This document shows, piece by piece, positions 1-8,776 of a DNA stretch of 64,000 bases; the first letter of the stretch is position 1; the number at the start of each line of letters is the position of its first letter. A model generated the notes under the pieces. The model did no database searches. It worked only from the letters and a program-made list of their open reading frames with translations, and had not been told where the DNA came from. Source of the stretch: CAZSDP01 sp964605665 (GTDB lineage Bacteria; Planctomycetota; UBA8108; UBA1146); NCBI GenBank assembly GCA_964605665.1, contig CAZSDP010000007.1, positions 62,001 through 126,000 on the forward strand. Direction: 5' to 3'. Both the position numbers and the translations under genes were made by a program.

Positions 1-21
1 GAAGTCGGTCATGGATCGTGC

Positions 22-390
22 TCATCCAGTGACCTTGCTCGGAGCAGCGGGACTCTTTCCAGTCAAGATCTCAACGAGGGTTCGCTTGAAGAGGACTCGC
101 AGCTCAACTCCTCCAGCTCCCAGTTCGATTTTCGCGCCGTGTTGGATCGGTTCATCGGCGATCGGAACTCCATTGAGATAAGTTCCATTTGTGGAAGACA
201 AGTCACGAAGGCAGAGTCCACGCTCGGGGTCGAGGTAGATCTCGCAGTGTTCATTACTGACCTCGAGGTCGCGGTGTAGGTCGAGTTTGACCTCACAGCT
301 CGCGGCACGACCGATGCGAATTGAGCCGAGAGGAAATGATTCGCTGCGCCCCGTGTCCGCTCCAGAGCGATGTTGCACAATGATTTTCAC
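22..390 (-). CDS. FHA domain protein
   Basis: A 123-residue protein that is almost entirely one forkhead-associated domain, a fold that binds phosphothreonine peptides. The FHA signature is intact: G-R at about residues 27-28, S-x-x-H at 45-48, S-T-N-G at 66-69 and N-G at 73-74. The GTG start at 388-390 was chosen because GGGAG lies just upstream on the minus strand; the upstream extension of the frame (to 459) has no ribosome binding site. There is no membrane segment and no fused kinase or transcription domain, so it probably acts as a free adaptor in Ser/Thr phosphorylation signalling. No partner kinase or phosphatase is in the window. It is divergent from the DUF72 gene. Confidence 0.9.
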   Translation of the reverse strand: MKIIVQHRSGADTGRSESFPLGSIRIGRAASCEVKLDLHRDLEVSNEHCEIYLDPERGLCLRDLSSTNGTYLNGVPIADEPIQHGAKIELGAGGVELRVLFKRTLVEILTGKSPAAPSKVTG

Positions 391-563
391 GTTCGAAAGC
401 TCCCTGTGTCCATCCGGTCCACTGTTCGCGCGGCAGCTACGCCCCATCATCCACATCAATAGTGGGTTTGGTCAAGGAGACCGTAGGAGGAAAGGCGACG
501 AAGCCTTATTCTCCGGGGACTGAGCACTCTGCGCTCATATTCGAGTGTTGGTAGGGAGAGATC

Positions 564-1472
564 ATGTTCGAAGGAGATGATGGGCTTCGAATCGGCACGA
601 GCAGCTGGTCTGAGCGAGATTGGGTTGGTTGCTTCTATCCCTTGAAGACTCCTCCTGCCAAGTACATTCAGCACTATTCTGGGGTTTTCGACACCGTTGA
701 ATGTGACGCCACCTTCTACCGAATGCCGACTGAGAAGATGATTTCCGATTGGTGCGAGCGTACTCCCGAGAACTTTCGCTTCGCTGCGAAAGTCCCGCGG
801 CTGATCACTCATGAAAAGGTCCTCGAAAATGCGAAGGACGATCTCCTTCTTTTCGTTGAGATCATGCAGGGGCTCGGTGATCGTCTCGGACCATTGCTCT
901 TTCAGTTTCCTTACTTCAATCGACATGCATTTTCAGGCCCAGAGCCGTTTTTCGAGCGGCTCGATCACTTCCTGGAAGATCTACCGACAGGGCCGCGGTA
1001 TGTGGTGGAACTACGCAATAAGGCTTGGGTCGTTCCTGCGGCACAGGAAATCTGTTCACGGCATGGTGTTGCTCTCGCATGGGTTGAGCAAGCTTGGATG
1101 CCGAGTGCGCGGGAGTGGCCTAAGCGACTCGGCGGTCCCAGCGCTGATTTCGCATACATTCGTTTCCTCGGGGATCATAAGGCGATCGAGCAGATCACCG
1201 ATCGTTGGGATCAGGTCGTCATCGACCAGAGGCAAGTGGTTGCCCGTTGGGTCCCCGTCATCCGCGCGCTCAGAGAACAGGGTGTCGAGGTGTTCGGTTT
1301 CTTCAACAACCACTTCGCGGGACACGCTCCGGCCACGATTGAACTCTTTCGCGAGCTTTGGTGCTCTGAGCTGGGTAAGGATCCACAAACCCCTCGAGAG
1401 ACTCCTACCACTCGACCTTCACAAGATGACCCTCATGACGACGGCCCGGAGGAGTTAAGCCTCCCCTTCTAG
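564..1472 (+). CDS. DUF72 (YecE-like) TIM-barrel protein
   Basis: 302 residues matching the DUF72/YecE family: G-T-S-S-W near residues 11-15, the F-Y-P segment, the F-R-F-A-A-K-V-P stretch around 72-80, L-L-F-Q-F-P near 112 and the Y-V-V-E-L-R-N-K-W strand near 147-155. The family has a TIM-barrel-like fold and no established biochemical function, so none is assigned. The start ATG follows AGGGAGAG. The C-terminal 30 residues are low-complexity and rich in T, P and D. Its 3' end overlaps the 3' end of pyruvate kinase, read from the other strand, by 18 bp. Confidence 0.88.
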   Translation: MFEGDDGLRIGTSSWSERDWVGCFYPLKTPPAKYIQHYSGVFDTVECDATFYRMPTEKMISDWCERTPENFRFAAKVPRLITHEKVLENAKDDLLLFVEIMQGLGDRLGPLLFQFPYFNRHAFSGPEPFFERLDHFLEDLPTGPRYVVELRNKAWVVPAAQEICSRHGVALAWVEQAWMPSAREWPKRLGGPSADFAYIRFLGDHKAIEQITDRWDQVVIDQRQVVARWVPVIRALREQGVEVFGFFNNHFAGHAPATIELFRELWCSELGKDPQTPRETPTTRPSQDDPHDDGPEELSLPF

Positions 1473-2915
1473 AGGGGCCCAAGATCCGACTCGGTAGACG
1501 AGCATCAAATTGGTCAGGCCCATACGGTGAGTGGGAGCCCCCATCAAAAGGACGAGAGGATCTCCGCGGTCGGCCAGATCATCACTCTGGATGATTCCAT
1601 CGAGCTCTTGAATCAGACCATCCGTGTTTTGGGCGGGTGCGATTCGGTAGGGACGAACGCCCCAGACCAGGGTCAGTCGATCGCGTATCTCGGGGCGGGT
1701 TGTAAAGGTGAGAATCGGCATGCCAGGACGACGGCGAGAGGCGAGCAGCGCCGTATGTCCACTCTGGGTAAACGCGACGATCGACTGCGCGCCGAGGGTT
1801 TCCGCAACTTGGCACCCGGCGTCGGCCACTGCCTCAGACATGCTGTCTACAGATTGAGTGCGACGCGATTGAGTGGGAGACCTCAAAGAGTGGTTTTCGG
1901 TGAACTCGATAATCTTGCGCATCATCTTCACCGACTGCACGGGGAATCGGCCGGTGGCGGTTTCTCCCGAGAGCATCACCGCGTCAGTTCCATCGAGGAC
2001 TGCATTGGCGACATCGCTTGCTTCCGCACGCGTGGGGCGGGGATTTCGCGTCATACTGTCGAGCATTTGGGTGGCGGTGATCACACGTCGTCCGGAATTG
2101 ATCGCAGCCCGGATAATCCGCTTCTGCGCCACCGGAACCTGCTCTGGTGGAAGTTCGACTCCGAGATCTCCACGGGCCACCATCACTCCCCAACTCGCCC
2201 GGAGGATCTCTTCGAGCTCGACGAGAGCTTGGGGCTTCTCGATCTTGGAGATGATCGGTATTGAGGAACCAGCCGAATCGAGGACTTTCCCCAGTTCGAT
2301 CACGTCGCGAGCTCGGCGTACAAAGCTCAGCGCGATGAAATCGACCTTCTGTTCGACCGCAAAGAGAACATCTTCTCGATCTTTTTCTGTGATCGCGTCG
2401 GCGGAAACCTGGCTCTTTGGCAGATTGAGCCCCTTACGAGGTGACACCTTTCCGCCGTGTAAAACCTTGCATTGGACAGTACCGACCGTGACTTCAGTTA
2501 CCTCACAGCTCACTTGTCCGTCATCGATCAGGAGGGGGTCTCCGACGGTGACATCTTGATCGAGGAGGTCGTAGTCGCTCGACAGCTCATCCCCGACCGG
2601 TGGACGCCCCACAGCGATATCGAAGGTCTCGCCCGCAGCGAGCTTCCGCGGGGCATTCTCAAATGGACCGAGGCGAATCTTGGGACCTTGTAAATCGAAT
2701 AGGATTCCAACGGGACGACCGATTTCTTCCGCTGTCTTGCGAATCAGGTCGATCGTTTTCGTGTGAGCTTCATGGTCACCATGGGAGGCATTGATCCTGG
2801 CAACATTCATCCCTCCCTCGATGAGCCCACGTAAAACCTCCGCAGAGTCTGAGGCTGGCCCAATCGTTGCGATGATTTTTGTCGCCCGAAGGCGGGTACG
2901 CGCGTTTGGGATCAT
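1455..2915 (-). CDS. pyk: Pyruvate kinase
   Basis: Catalyses phosphoenolpyruvate + ADP to pyruvate + ATP, the last step of glycolysis. From the ATG at 2913-2915 the protein is 486 residues, a usual length. Visible motifs include R-I-N-A-S-H-G near 40-46, L-F-D-L-Q-G-P-K-I-R near 80, I-S-K-I-E-K-P with the catalytic lysine, V-A-R-G-D-L-G-V-E metal and substrate loop, and A-T-Q-M-L-D-S-M. The frame stays open upstream to about 3248, but that 111-residue extension does not look like any pyruvate kinase N-terminus. No good Shine-Dalgarno precedes the chosen ATG, so the start is less sure than the identity. Divergent from tdh; convergent with the DUF72 gene and overlapping it by 18 bp. Confidence 0.96.
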   Translation of the reverse strand: MIPNARTRLRATKIIATIGPASDSAEVLRGLIEGGMNVARINASHGDHEAHTKTIDLIRKTAEEIGRPVGILFDLQGPKIRLGPFENAPRKLAAGETFDIAVGRPPVGDELSSDYDLLDQDVTVGDPLLIDDGQVSCEVTEVTVGTVQCKVLHGGKVSPRKGLNLPKSQVSADAITEKDREDVLFAVEQKVDFIALSFVRRARDVIELGKVLDSAGSSIPIISKIEKPQALVELEEILRASWGVMVARGDLGVELPPEQVPVAQKRIIRAAINSGRRVITATQMLDSMTRNPRPTRAEASDVANAVLDGTDAVMLSGETATGRFPVQSVKMMRKIIEFTENHSLRSPTQSRRTQSVDSMSEAVADAGCQVAETLGAQSIVAFTQSGHTALLASRRRPGMPILTFTTRPEIRDRLTLVWGVRPYRIAPAQNTDGLIQELDGIIQSDDLADRGDPLVLLMGAPTHRMGLTNLMLVYRVGSWAPLEGEA

Positions 2916-3339
2916 GGAACGGAGGATGGAGCCCTGTCGCTGGGAAGTCAAAGGAAGCGAGAAGGAAGAAGGAGAGTCTGAGAGGAACTTCTTCGATGAG
3001 TGGCGCTTTTCACCGATTTTCGAGTTGAGTGCGCCTCCGATGGCCTCCTCCACCGAGCCGAATTCCTCAAATGGGCTAGTTCGTCGCCAAAGAGCCGGAA
3101 TCTGGCATCGAGGCAGATCGGAGTGGCAGGGGGCAAATCTGTCGACATCCCCAAACCAACTCTGCAGGTCCACTTTCGACGTCACTGGTCCAAGAGTAGA
3201 CTCAGGGGTCGGCTGCGGGACCTGGGACCTTCCCTTGGAAGTCCTCATCGCCCGCCCAAGGCAGTTGCTTCGAGCGGAAGATTGCGACCGCGAGGCTCTG
3301 CGACTTGCTCCGATGCCATCGGAAGGAATCGATCAGCGG
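2916..3339. promoter_or_regulatory. Divergent intergenic region pyk / tdh
   Basis: About 420 bp between the divergent pyk and tdh starts. Long open frames cross it on both strands but are only upstream extensions of the two genes and have no recognisable protein sequence. It must carry both promoters. I could not pick a convincing -35/-10 pair. Confidence 0.4.
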
Positions 3340-4446
3340 ATGAGTCAACTTGCTAATACGGATCTTCCCGAAACGATGCGTGCCCTCACCAAACCGTCTC
3401 TGGAACCTGGTCTTGCTCTGGTTGAGAAGCCGGTTCCGACCCCACGAGCCGATGAAGTTCTCGTTCGGGTTCTGGCGACTTCGATTTGTGGCACAGATCT
3501 GCACATCTACAACTGGGATCAATGGGCGCAGTCTAATGTTCGGGCTCCGCTGACGGTCGGCCATGAATTCTGCGGCGAGGTCGTCGCGGTGGGCGAAGAT
3601 GTCCTCGAATTGGCTCCCGGGGACTACGTCGCCGCAGAGAGCCATGTCTTCTGTGGGACGTGTTATCAGTGCCGAATTGGTCACCGACATATCTGTGAGA
3701 ATGAGGAGATTATCGGGATCCACCGAGATGGTGCCTTCGCCGAATATGTGGCATTCCCGGAGCGATGTGCGTGGAAAACCGATCGCTCGATTCCTCCTGA
3801 AATCGCCACCTTACAAGAACCACTCGGCAACTCGGTGCATGCGACGATGATCAAAGACGTTTCTCGAAAACGGGTTCTCGTTTTTGGGTGTGGACCGACC
3901 GGTCTCTTCAGTGTCGCCATCGCGAAGATTTGCGGGGCTTCTCAAGTGATCGCCGTCGATGTCAGGGACTTCCGATTGTCCTTGGCTCGAGAAATTGGTG
4001 CAGACACGGTGATCGACCCTACGAAAGTCGACCTCGTTCCGGAAGTGCGGCGACTCACGGACGGGCATGGCGCAGATGTCGTCATGGAAATGTCCGGAAA
4101 CGCACGTGCGGTAGAGGACGGATTCCGGGCGCTCTCTCGTGGGGGAGACTTCCGGTTTTTCGGAGTGCCGAGTGATCGGCTTTCGATCGATGTTGCCCGA
4201 GATATCATTTTCAAAGGTGCCCAGGTGCAGGGGATCATCGGCCGCCAAATCTACGAGACCTGGTTCGACTCGACCGGGCTGCTCGCTGCGGGTTTGGATC
4301 TCGCTCCCATCATCACCCATCGCCTCTCTCTCGAAGAGTACGAGACGGCATTCGAGCTGATTCGGGATGGAAACTGTGGAAAGATCGTTCTCTTTCCCAA
4401 CGGGCCAGTCTCGGAAATCGCCGGCGGTTCGACAGTCGGTCAGTGA
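3340..4446 (+). CDS. tdh: L-threonine 3-dehydrogenase
   Basis: Zinc medium-chain dehydrogenase oxidising L-threonine to 2-amino-3-oxobutyrate with NAD+. The sequence tracks E. coli Tdh closely: A-T-S-I-C-G-T-D-L-H-I-Y-N-W-D near residues 46-60 (catalytic zinc Cys50), G-H-E-F near 74-77, four structural-zinc cysteines at about 105, 108, 111 and 119, a Rossmann G-C-G-P-T-G loop near 180, and a C-terminal L-D-L-x-P-I-I-T-H-R motif. ATG 3340 is preferred (368 residues) with GGAAGGA upstream, though spacing is long; an in-frame ATG lies at 3313. The next gene, 27 bp downstream, is the ligase that uses its product, so the pair forms the threonine-to-glycine operon. Confidence 0.95.
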   Translation: MSQLANTDLPETMRALTKPSLEPGLALVEKPVPTPRADEVLVRVLATSICGTDLHIYNWDQWAQSNVRAPLTVGHEFCGEVVAVGEDVLELAPGDYVAAESHVFCGTCYQCRIGHRHICENEEIIGIHRDGAFAEYVAFPERCAWKTDRSIPPEIATLQEPLGNSVHATMIKDVSRKRVLVFGCGPTGLFSVAIAKICGASQVIAVDVRDFRLSLAREIGADTVIDPTKVDLVPEVRRLTDGHGADVVMEMSGNARAVEDGFRALSRGGDFRFFGVPSDRLSIDVARDIIFKGAQVQGIIGRQIYETWFDSTGLLAAGLDLAPIITHRLSLEEYETAFELIRDGNCGKIVLFPNGPVSEIAGGSTVGQ

Positions 4447-4473
4447 GATCAGATAGGGACCTGAGGAGTCAGC

Positions 4474-5664
4474 ATGGATACAAATCGTCAGTGGATCCGC
4501 CAAGAACTCGGAGCGATCGGTGAGGCGGGCCTCACCAAGCGAGAACGGGTGATCACAGGTCCACAAGGAGCTGCAATTCAGACCGAGTCGGGTGAAGCTC
4601 TTAATTTCTGCGCCAATAACTACCTCGGTCTCTCCAGTCATCCTGCGATCTTGGAAGCTGCTCGTCGAGCGCTGGACGAGTTTGGATTTGGCGTCTCTTC
4701 TGTCCGGTTCATCTGTGGAACTCAATCGCTTCACAAGGAACTTGAAGCGCGGATCGCGGAGTTCTTGGGATTCGAAGACACCATCCTTTATACGAGCTGT
4801 TTCGACGCGAATGCTGGATTGTTCGAAGTACTCCTTGGACCTGAAGATGCCGTAATTTCAGACGAGTTGAATCACGCGAGCATCATCGACGGAGTCAGGC
4901 TGTGTAAGGCGAAACGATTTCGTTACAAGCATGCCGACCTGTCCGACTTGGAGCGCTGTCTATCGGAGAGCGCGGATGCGCGATTCCGATTGGTGATCAC
5001 CGACGGAGTTTTCTCGATGCATGGCGATCTCGCGCCACTGCCTGGGATCGCTGACCTCTGTGAAAAGTACAACGCACTCCTTGCGGTCGATGACTCCCAT
5101 GCCACTGGATTCGTCGGAAAGACTGGAAGAGGGACTCACGAGCACTTCGATGTGATGGGGCGTGTCGACATCATCACGAGTACTCTCGGAAAAGCGTTGG
5201 GAGGAGCGAGTGGCGGTTTCACTGCGGCCAGCAAAGAGGTCGTGGAGCTACTGCGTCAGCGATCTCGCCCATACTTGTTTTCCAATTCGCTACCACCACC
5301 GATTGTCGCGGCCGGAATCCGCGTGCTGGACTTGATCGATGCCGAGCCGGAGCGTGTTGCCCGTTCACAATCGAACACCAAGCACTTCCGCGAGCGAATG
5401 ACGGAGGCGGGTTTTTCCATCTCAGCTGGGGTCCATCCGATCGTGCCGATCATGCTCGGAGATGAACGGCTCGCAATGAAGATGGCAGACGCGATGAATG
5501 AGAGGGGCATTTTTGTGGTGGGCTTTTCCTACCCCGTGGTGCCTCGCGGACAAGCTCGCATTCGCGTGCAAATTTCTGCCGGGCATTCCATTGAGCAAAT
5601 CGATCGAGCAATCGGTACCTTTGTCGAGGTGGGCCAAGAACTGGGTATCATCGATTCACGTTGA
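4474..5664 (+). CDS. kbl: 2-amino-3-ketobutyrate CoA ligase (glycine C-acetyltransferase)
   Basis: PLP enzyme of the alpha-oxoamine synthase family cleaving 2-amino-3-oxobutyrate with CoA to glycine and acetyl-CoA. 396 residues, the standard length. Visible features: N-N-Y-L-G-L near residues 48-53, the V-R-F-I-C-G-T-Q-x-x-H motif, D-E-L-N-H-A-S-I-I-D-G, V-D-D-S-H-A-T-G-F, and S-T-L-G-K-A-L-G-G with the PLP lysine. The ATG follows GAGGAG at good spacing. It sits directly after tdh, which makes kbl much more likely than the related KAS-type enzymes bioF or hemA. Confidence 0.95.
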   Translation: MDTNRQWIRQELGAIGEAGLTKRERVITGPQGAAIQTESGEALNFCANNYLGLSSHPAILEAARRALDEFGFGVSSVRFICGTQSLHKELEARIAEFLGFEDTILYTSCFDANAGLFEVLLGPEDAVISDELNHASIIDGVRLCKAKRFRYKHADLSDLERCLSESADARFRLVITDGVFSMHGDLAPLPGIADLCEKYNALLAVDDSHATGFVGKTGRGTHEHFDVMGRVDIITSTLGKALGGASGGFTAASKEVVELLRQRSRPYLFSNSLPPPIVAAGIRVLDLIDAEPERVARSQSNTKHFRERMTEAGFSISAGVHPIVPIMLGDERLAMKMADAMNERGIFVVGFSYPVVPRGQARIRVQISAGHSIEQIDRAIGTFVEVGQELGIIDSR

Positions 5665-5676
5665 GTCGAGAGTGAC

Positions 5677-6321
5677 TCACGACTCGTCCACGACGTTGAA
5701 GCCCGCCTTCCAGAGCTCTTTTGTGAACTCTGCGACCTTTTCCCCGCGAACTCGCAGGGTGGTCATCATGGCAGAGTCTTCGAGAACTGGATGGGTCAAC
5801 ACCGCCAGAAGCTCTAGACCGAATTTTCGGCAAAGATCGGTGATCTCGAAAGTTCGCTTCAGATCGGACTCCCCTGAACTCTTCACGGTAATTCGGCTGG
5901 CTCCACTGTCATGCCAAGCGAGTTCACTCAGGGCGCGAAATATATCTGTTTCGGAGATGATGCCGACCAGGTGTCCCCGGTGAAGTACCGGGAGTGCTCC
6001 GACCTTCAGCTGTCGAAGGCGCTCACTGACCTCTTCGAGGTGATCGCCCACCTCGCAGGTGGCCGGTTCGTGGGCCATGACCTCGCCGACCTTGGTCCCC
6101 ACGAGCTGATCTTTAACTGCGGATTCTGGGCCTAGATATGCGTCTTTGGTGATGATCCGCAGGATGTCGGCACGACCGACCATTCCCACGACGCGGTCTT
6201 CACCCTGAACGACTGGAAGGCGCCGGATATGCTTTCCTCGGAGGATCCGCCACACCTTGAGAAGCGAATCCTCTTCGGTGATCGTCAGTGGATCGGGGGT
6301 CATCCAGTAGAGAACGATCAT
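5677..6321 (-). CDS. CBS-pair / ACT-like regulatory protein (AcuB-like)
   Basis: 214 residues. Two CBS domains fill the first 130: M-T-P-D-P-L-T-I near the N-terminus with R-R-L-P-V-V, then V-M-A-H-E-P-A-T-C with G-A-L-P-V-L and G-I-I-S-E-T-D-I-F. CBS pairs bind adenosine nucleotides. The last 70 residues (I-T-V-K-S-S onward) resemble an ACT-type small-molecule domain, giving the architecture seen in AcuB-like proteins. No catalytic domain is attached, so a regulatory role is inferred and the target is unknown. It is convergent with kbl with only 12 bp between, and divergent from hisS. Confidence 0.85.
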   Translation of the reverse strand: MIVLYWMTPDPLTITEEDSLLKVWRILRGKHIRRLPVVQGEDRVVGMVGRADILRIITKDAYLGPESAVKDQLVGTKVGEVMAHEPATCEVGDHLEEVSERLRQLKVGALPVLHRGHLVGIISETDIFRALSELAWHDSGASRITVKSSGESDLKRTFEITDLCRKFGLELLAVLTHPVLEDSAMMTTLRVRGEKVAEFTKELWKAGFNVVDES

Positions 6322-6608
6322 AGAAACGCCTAAATCTGCTGCAGTTTCTCTTCAGTATTGATGCGCGTGAGCGACAATTTCACTTGTGGGCGCGCCGCAC
6401 GTGATCTCTTTCTTCGAGGGGCCGGGCTGCGAAGATCTAGGATGGCGAACTCGTCCGGCGAATTCCAACTCAAATTGGGAGAGTCAGGCCAAGAGGCCAA
6501 AACTAGTGGGTCCTTCCCTGATTCCTCCCAGAAGTGGGGGGGACTGCTTGCTATCTTCAACCGTCCTTTTGATGATCTAGGTCCAAATCGACTCGAGCCG
6601 GAGGAGTG

Positions 6609-7928
6609 ATGAAGCCCCAGGCCTTACGCGGATTCCGCGACTATTTGCCGGAGGAGATGCTGGCGAAGAATCAGATGCTGACCGCCGTGCGTGATGTGTT
6701 TGAATCACACGGATATCCACCCGTGGAGACGCCGGCACTCGAGTACTCCGAGCTACTCTTGGGAAAGTACGGTGAAGAGGGAGAGATGCTTCTCTACCGC
6801 TTCACCGATAATGGCGATCGAGATGTCGCATTGCGCTACGACTTAACCGTGCCACTCGCTCGGTTGGTCGCTACTCATGGCGCGCTTCAAATGCCATTTC
6901 GTCGCTACCAGATTGCTCCGGTGTGGCGCGCTGAGAAACCTGCGAAAGGCCGCTTTCGCGAGTTTGCGCAATGTGATGTCGATCTTGTCGGAGTCAATGA
7001 CGCTGGCGCTGACGCTGAGATGTTGCTCATCGGTCAAGACTTGATGTCTCGACTTGGAATCGAGCGCTACCGCCTTCGTGTCAATCACCGAGGCGTTCTT
7101 CGGGCTCTCACCCGACGATTCGGAATCGAAGATGGCGGCGAAGAGGGCGCATTTCTTCGCTTGCTCGACAAGCTTGAGAAGATCGGCGAAGAGAAGTTTC
7201 GGGCTTCACTCAAGAAGGACTTTCGGTTCGACGATCGCAGTGCTGACGATCTACTCCAGCTGGCTCAGCTATCGGGACCGGGTATGGAAGTTCTCGAAGG
7301 ACTGGAAGCACAACTGGGCGACGATCCTGACGGGAACGCGGGAATCGTGCGACTCCGCTCTGTTCTCGAATTGGTCGAGGCTGGAGGGAATCTCGAGACG
7401 ATACAGATCGACCCGAGCATCGCTCGTGGGCTCAGTTACTACACCGGTTTGGTCTACGAGACCTTTCTCGACGACCTTCCTGAGTATGGAAGCGTGATGT
7501 CGGGCGGCCGGTACGACCAGCTCGTGGGAATGTTCGCTGGCCGCGATCTGCCTGCGGTGGGGATCAGTTTGGGCGTCGACCGCCTCTTCGCTGCGCTTCG
7601 AGAACTGGGCAAGCTCGAGACGCGATCGACTCCTGCACAAGTGATGGTGATTCAATTCTCGGAGTCAGGAGCTCCTGATGCCTACCGCCTTGCTGCGAAA
7701 TTGCGGGCAGCAGGGGTATCTGTGGTGGTCTACCCCACCGCCGCGAAGCTCAAGAAGCAGTATCAATGCGCGAATCAGCTGGGAATTCCCTTCACAGCGG
7801 TGATCGGAGAATCGGAGGCGGAGCGGGGGACGCTTCAATTGAAAGATATGAACTCAGGCGAGCAGAGTGAGCTCGAGGTCGCGGCGGCGGTGAGTCGATT
7901 GCGAGAGATGGCGGAGGGCTTGTCATGA
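6609..7928 (+). CDS. hisS: Histidyl-tRNA synthetase
   Basis: Class II aminoacyl-tRNA synthetase charging tRNA-His. Motif 2 appears as the F-R-R-Y-Q-I-A-P-V-W-R segment followed by R-F-R-E-F-x-Q-C-D. The HisRS-specific R-G-L-S-Y-Y-T-G-x-V-Y-E and motif 3 G-I-S-L-G-V-D-R-L are both present, and the C-terminal anticodon-binding domain ends the protein. Two starts are possible, GTG 6606 and ATG 6609; GGAGG ends about 4 bases before the ATG, which I prefer (439 residues). The stop overlaps the next gene start by ATGA, so hisS leads a translationally coupled run of four genes. Confidence 0.96.
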   Translation: MKPQALRGFRDYLPEEMLAKNQMLTAVRDVFESHGYPPVETPALEYSELLLGKYGEEGEMLLYRFTDNGDRDVALRYDLTVPLARLVATHGALQMPFRRYQIAPVWRAEKPAKGRFREFAQCDVDLVGVNDAGADAEMLLIGQDLMSRLGIERYRLRVNHRGVLRALTRRFGIEDGGEEGAFLRLLDKLEKIGEEKFRASLKKDFRFDDRSADDLLQLAQLSGPGMEVLEGLEAQLGDDPDGNAGIVRLRSVLELVEAGGNLETIQIDPSIARGLSYYTGLVYETFLDDLPEYGSVMSGGRYDQLVGMFAGRDLPAVGISLGVDRLFAALRELGKLETRSTPAQVMVIQFSESGAPDAYRLAAKLRAAGVSVVVYPTAAKLKKQYQCANQLGIPFTAVIGESEAERGTLQLKDMNSGEQSELEVAAAVSRLREMAEGLS

Positions 7929-8776
7929 ATCTTGGGAGCTCGATCACAACCGTGATTCCGGTGACTGGAGATCGTGTCGTCCGAGGAACGATCGAACTTC
8001 CCCCTGAAGGAACTGAATCAGCTCCGATCATCCTTTTCATCCCTGGTTTCAAAGGATTTCGTGACTGGGGTGGCTGGCCGATGCTGACCAGAGCGATCGC
8101 GGACGCCGGTTTTATCGTTCACCGTCTTGATCTGTCGATGAATGGTTTTACTGGACGCAGCCAACGGCATGATGAACCGGAAAAGTTTGCGAAGAACACT
8201 TTCGCCCATGATCTAGAGGACCTCGATGTGGTTCTCGACTGTTTCGACCGGTGGCCGATTCCGCGTGGCTTGGCCAGCGACCGACTGGGAATCATCGGGC
8301 ACTCCAGGGGAGGAGTCGTCTCTCTTCTTTTTGCGGGCGAGAATCCCGCTATCGAAGCGGTCGCAACTCTCGGTGCACCGGCCCAGGGGTATCGAGTCTT
8401 CCGTGAGGAGCAACATCAGCAGTGGAGGGAACAGGGTTACCTAGAAATCCCCAATGCTCGAACTGGGCAGATCCTGCAACTCGATGTTTCAGTCCTCGAG
8501 GACTTTGAGGCAAATGCAGAGAGGTACGATGTCGAAGCGTCGGTAACGTCGATGCCTACTCCGACGTTGGTCGTCCACGGTACAGAGGACGAGACTGTAC
8601 CTCTGGGGGAAGCTCAGCAATTGGTGCAGTGGATCTCCGATGACTTTGCTCGGCTGGTGACTCTGGAGACTGGGCACACGTTTGGGTACAGCCATCCCCA
8701 GGAGGACCGCAATCCATTGGAGAGCGTGCTGGCCCAGCATCTGATCGACTGGTTTGTTGAGGAGTTCAGCGAGTGA
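7925..8776 (+). CDS. Alpha/beta hydrolase (dienelactone-hydrolase-like)
   Basis: 283 residues with the serine-hydrolase fold: P-G-F-K-G oxyanion region near residue 38, nucleophile elbow G-H-S-R-G-G near 122-127, an H-G-T-E-D-E-T-V-P acid loop near 218 and the catalytic histidine in T-G-H-T-F near 250. There is no signal peptide, so it is probably cytoplasmic. The substrate cannot be read from sequence; acyl esters or thioesters are typical for this family. It starts inside the hisS stop codon and its own stop overlaps the E1 alpha gene start (GTGA), so the three are cotranslated. Confidence 0.85.
   Translation: MNLGSSITTVIPVTGDRVVRGTIELPPEGTESAPIILFIPGFKGFRDWGGWPMLTRAIADAGFIVHRLDLSMNGFTGRSQRHDEPEKFAKNTFAHDLEDLDVVLDCFDRWPIPRGLASDRLGIIGHSRGGVVSLLFAGENPAIEAVATLGAPAQGYRVFREEQHQQWREQGYLEIPNARTGQILQLDVSVLEDFEANAERYDVEASVTSMPTPTLVVHGTEDETVPLGEAQQLVQWISDDFARLVTLETGHTFGYSHPQEDRNPLESVLAQHLIDWFVEEFSE

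Noticed and set aside
2916..3248. N-terminal extension of pyruvate kinase
   Set aside because: The extension has no similarity to any pyruvate kinase domain and would fill the shared promoter region with tdh.
3811..4734. A 307-codon antisense open frame across tdh and kbl
   Set aside because: tdh and kbl are certain; the frame covers their junction and has no protein-like features.
6330..6609. Open frames of 76-83 codons on both strands between the CBS gene and hisS
   Set aside because: They fill a divergent promoter region, overlap each other and have no recognisable sequence.
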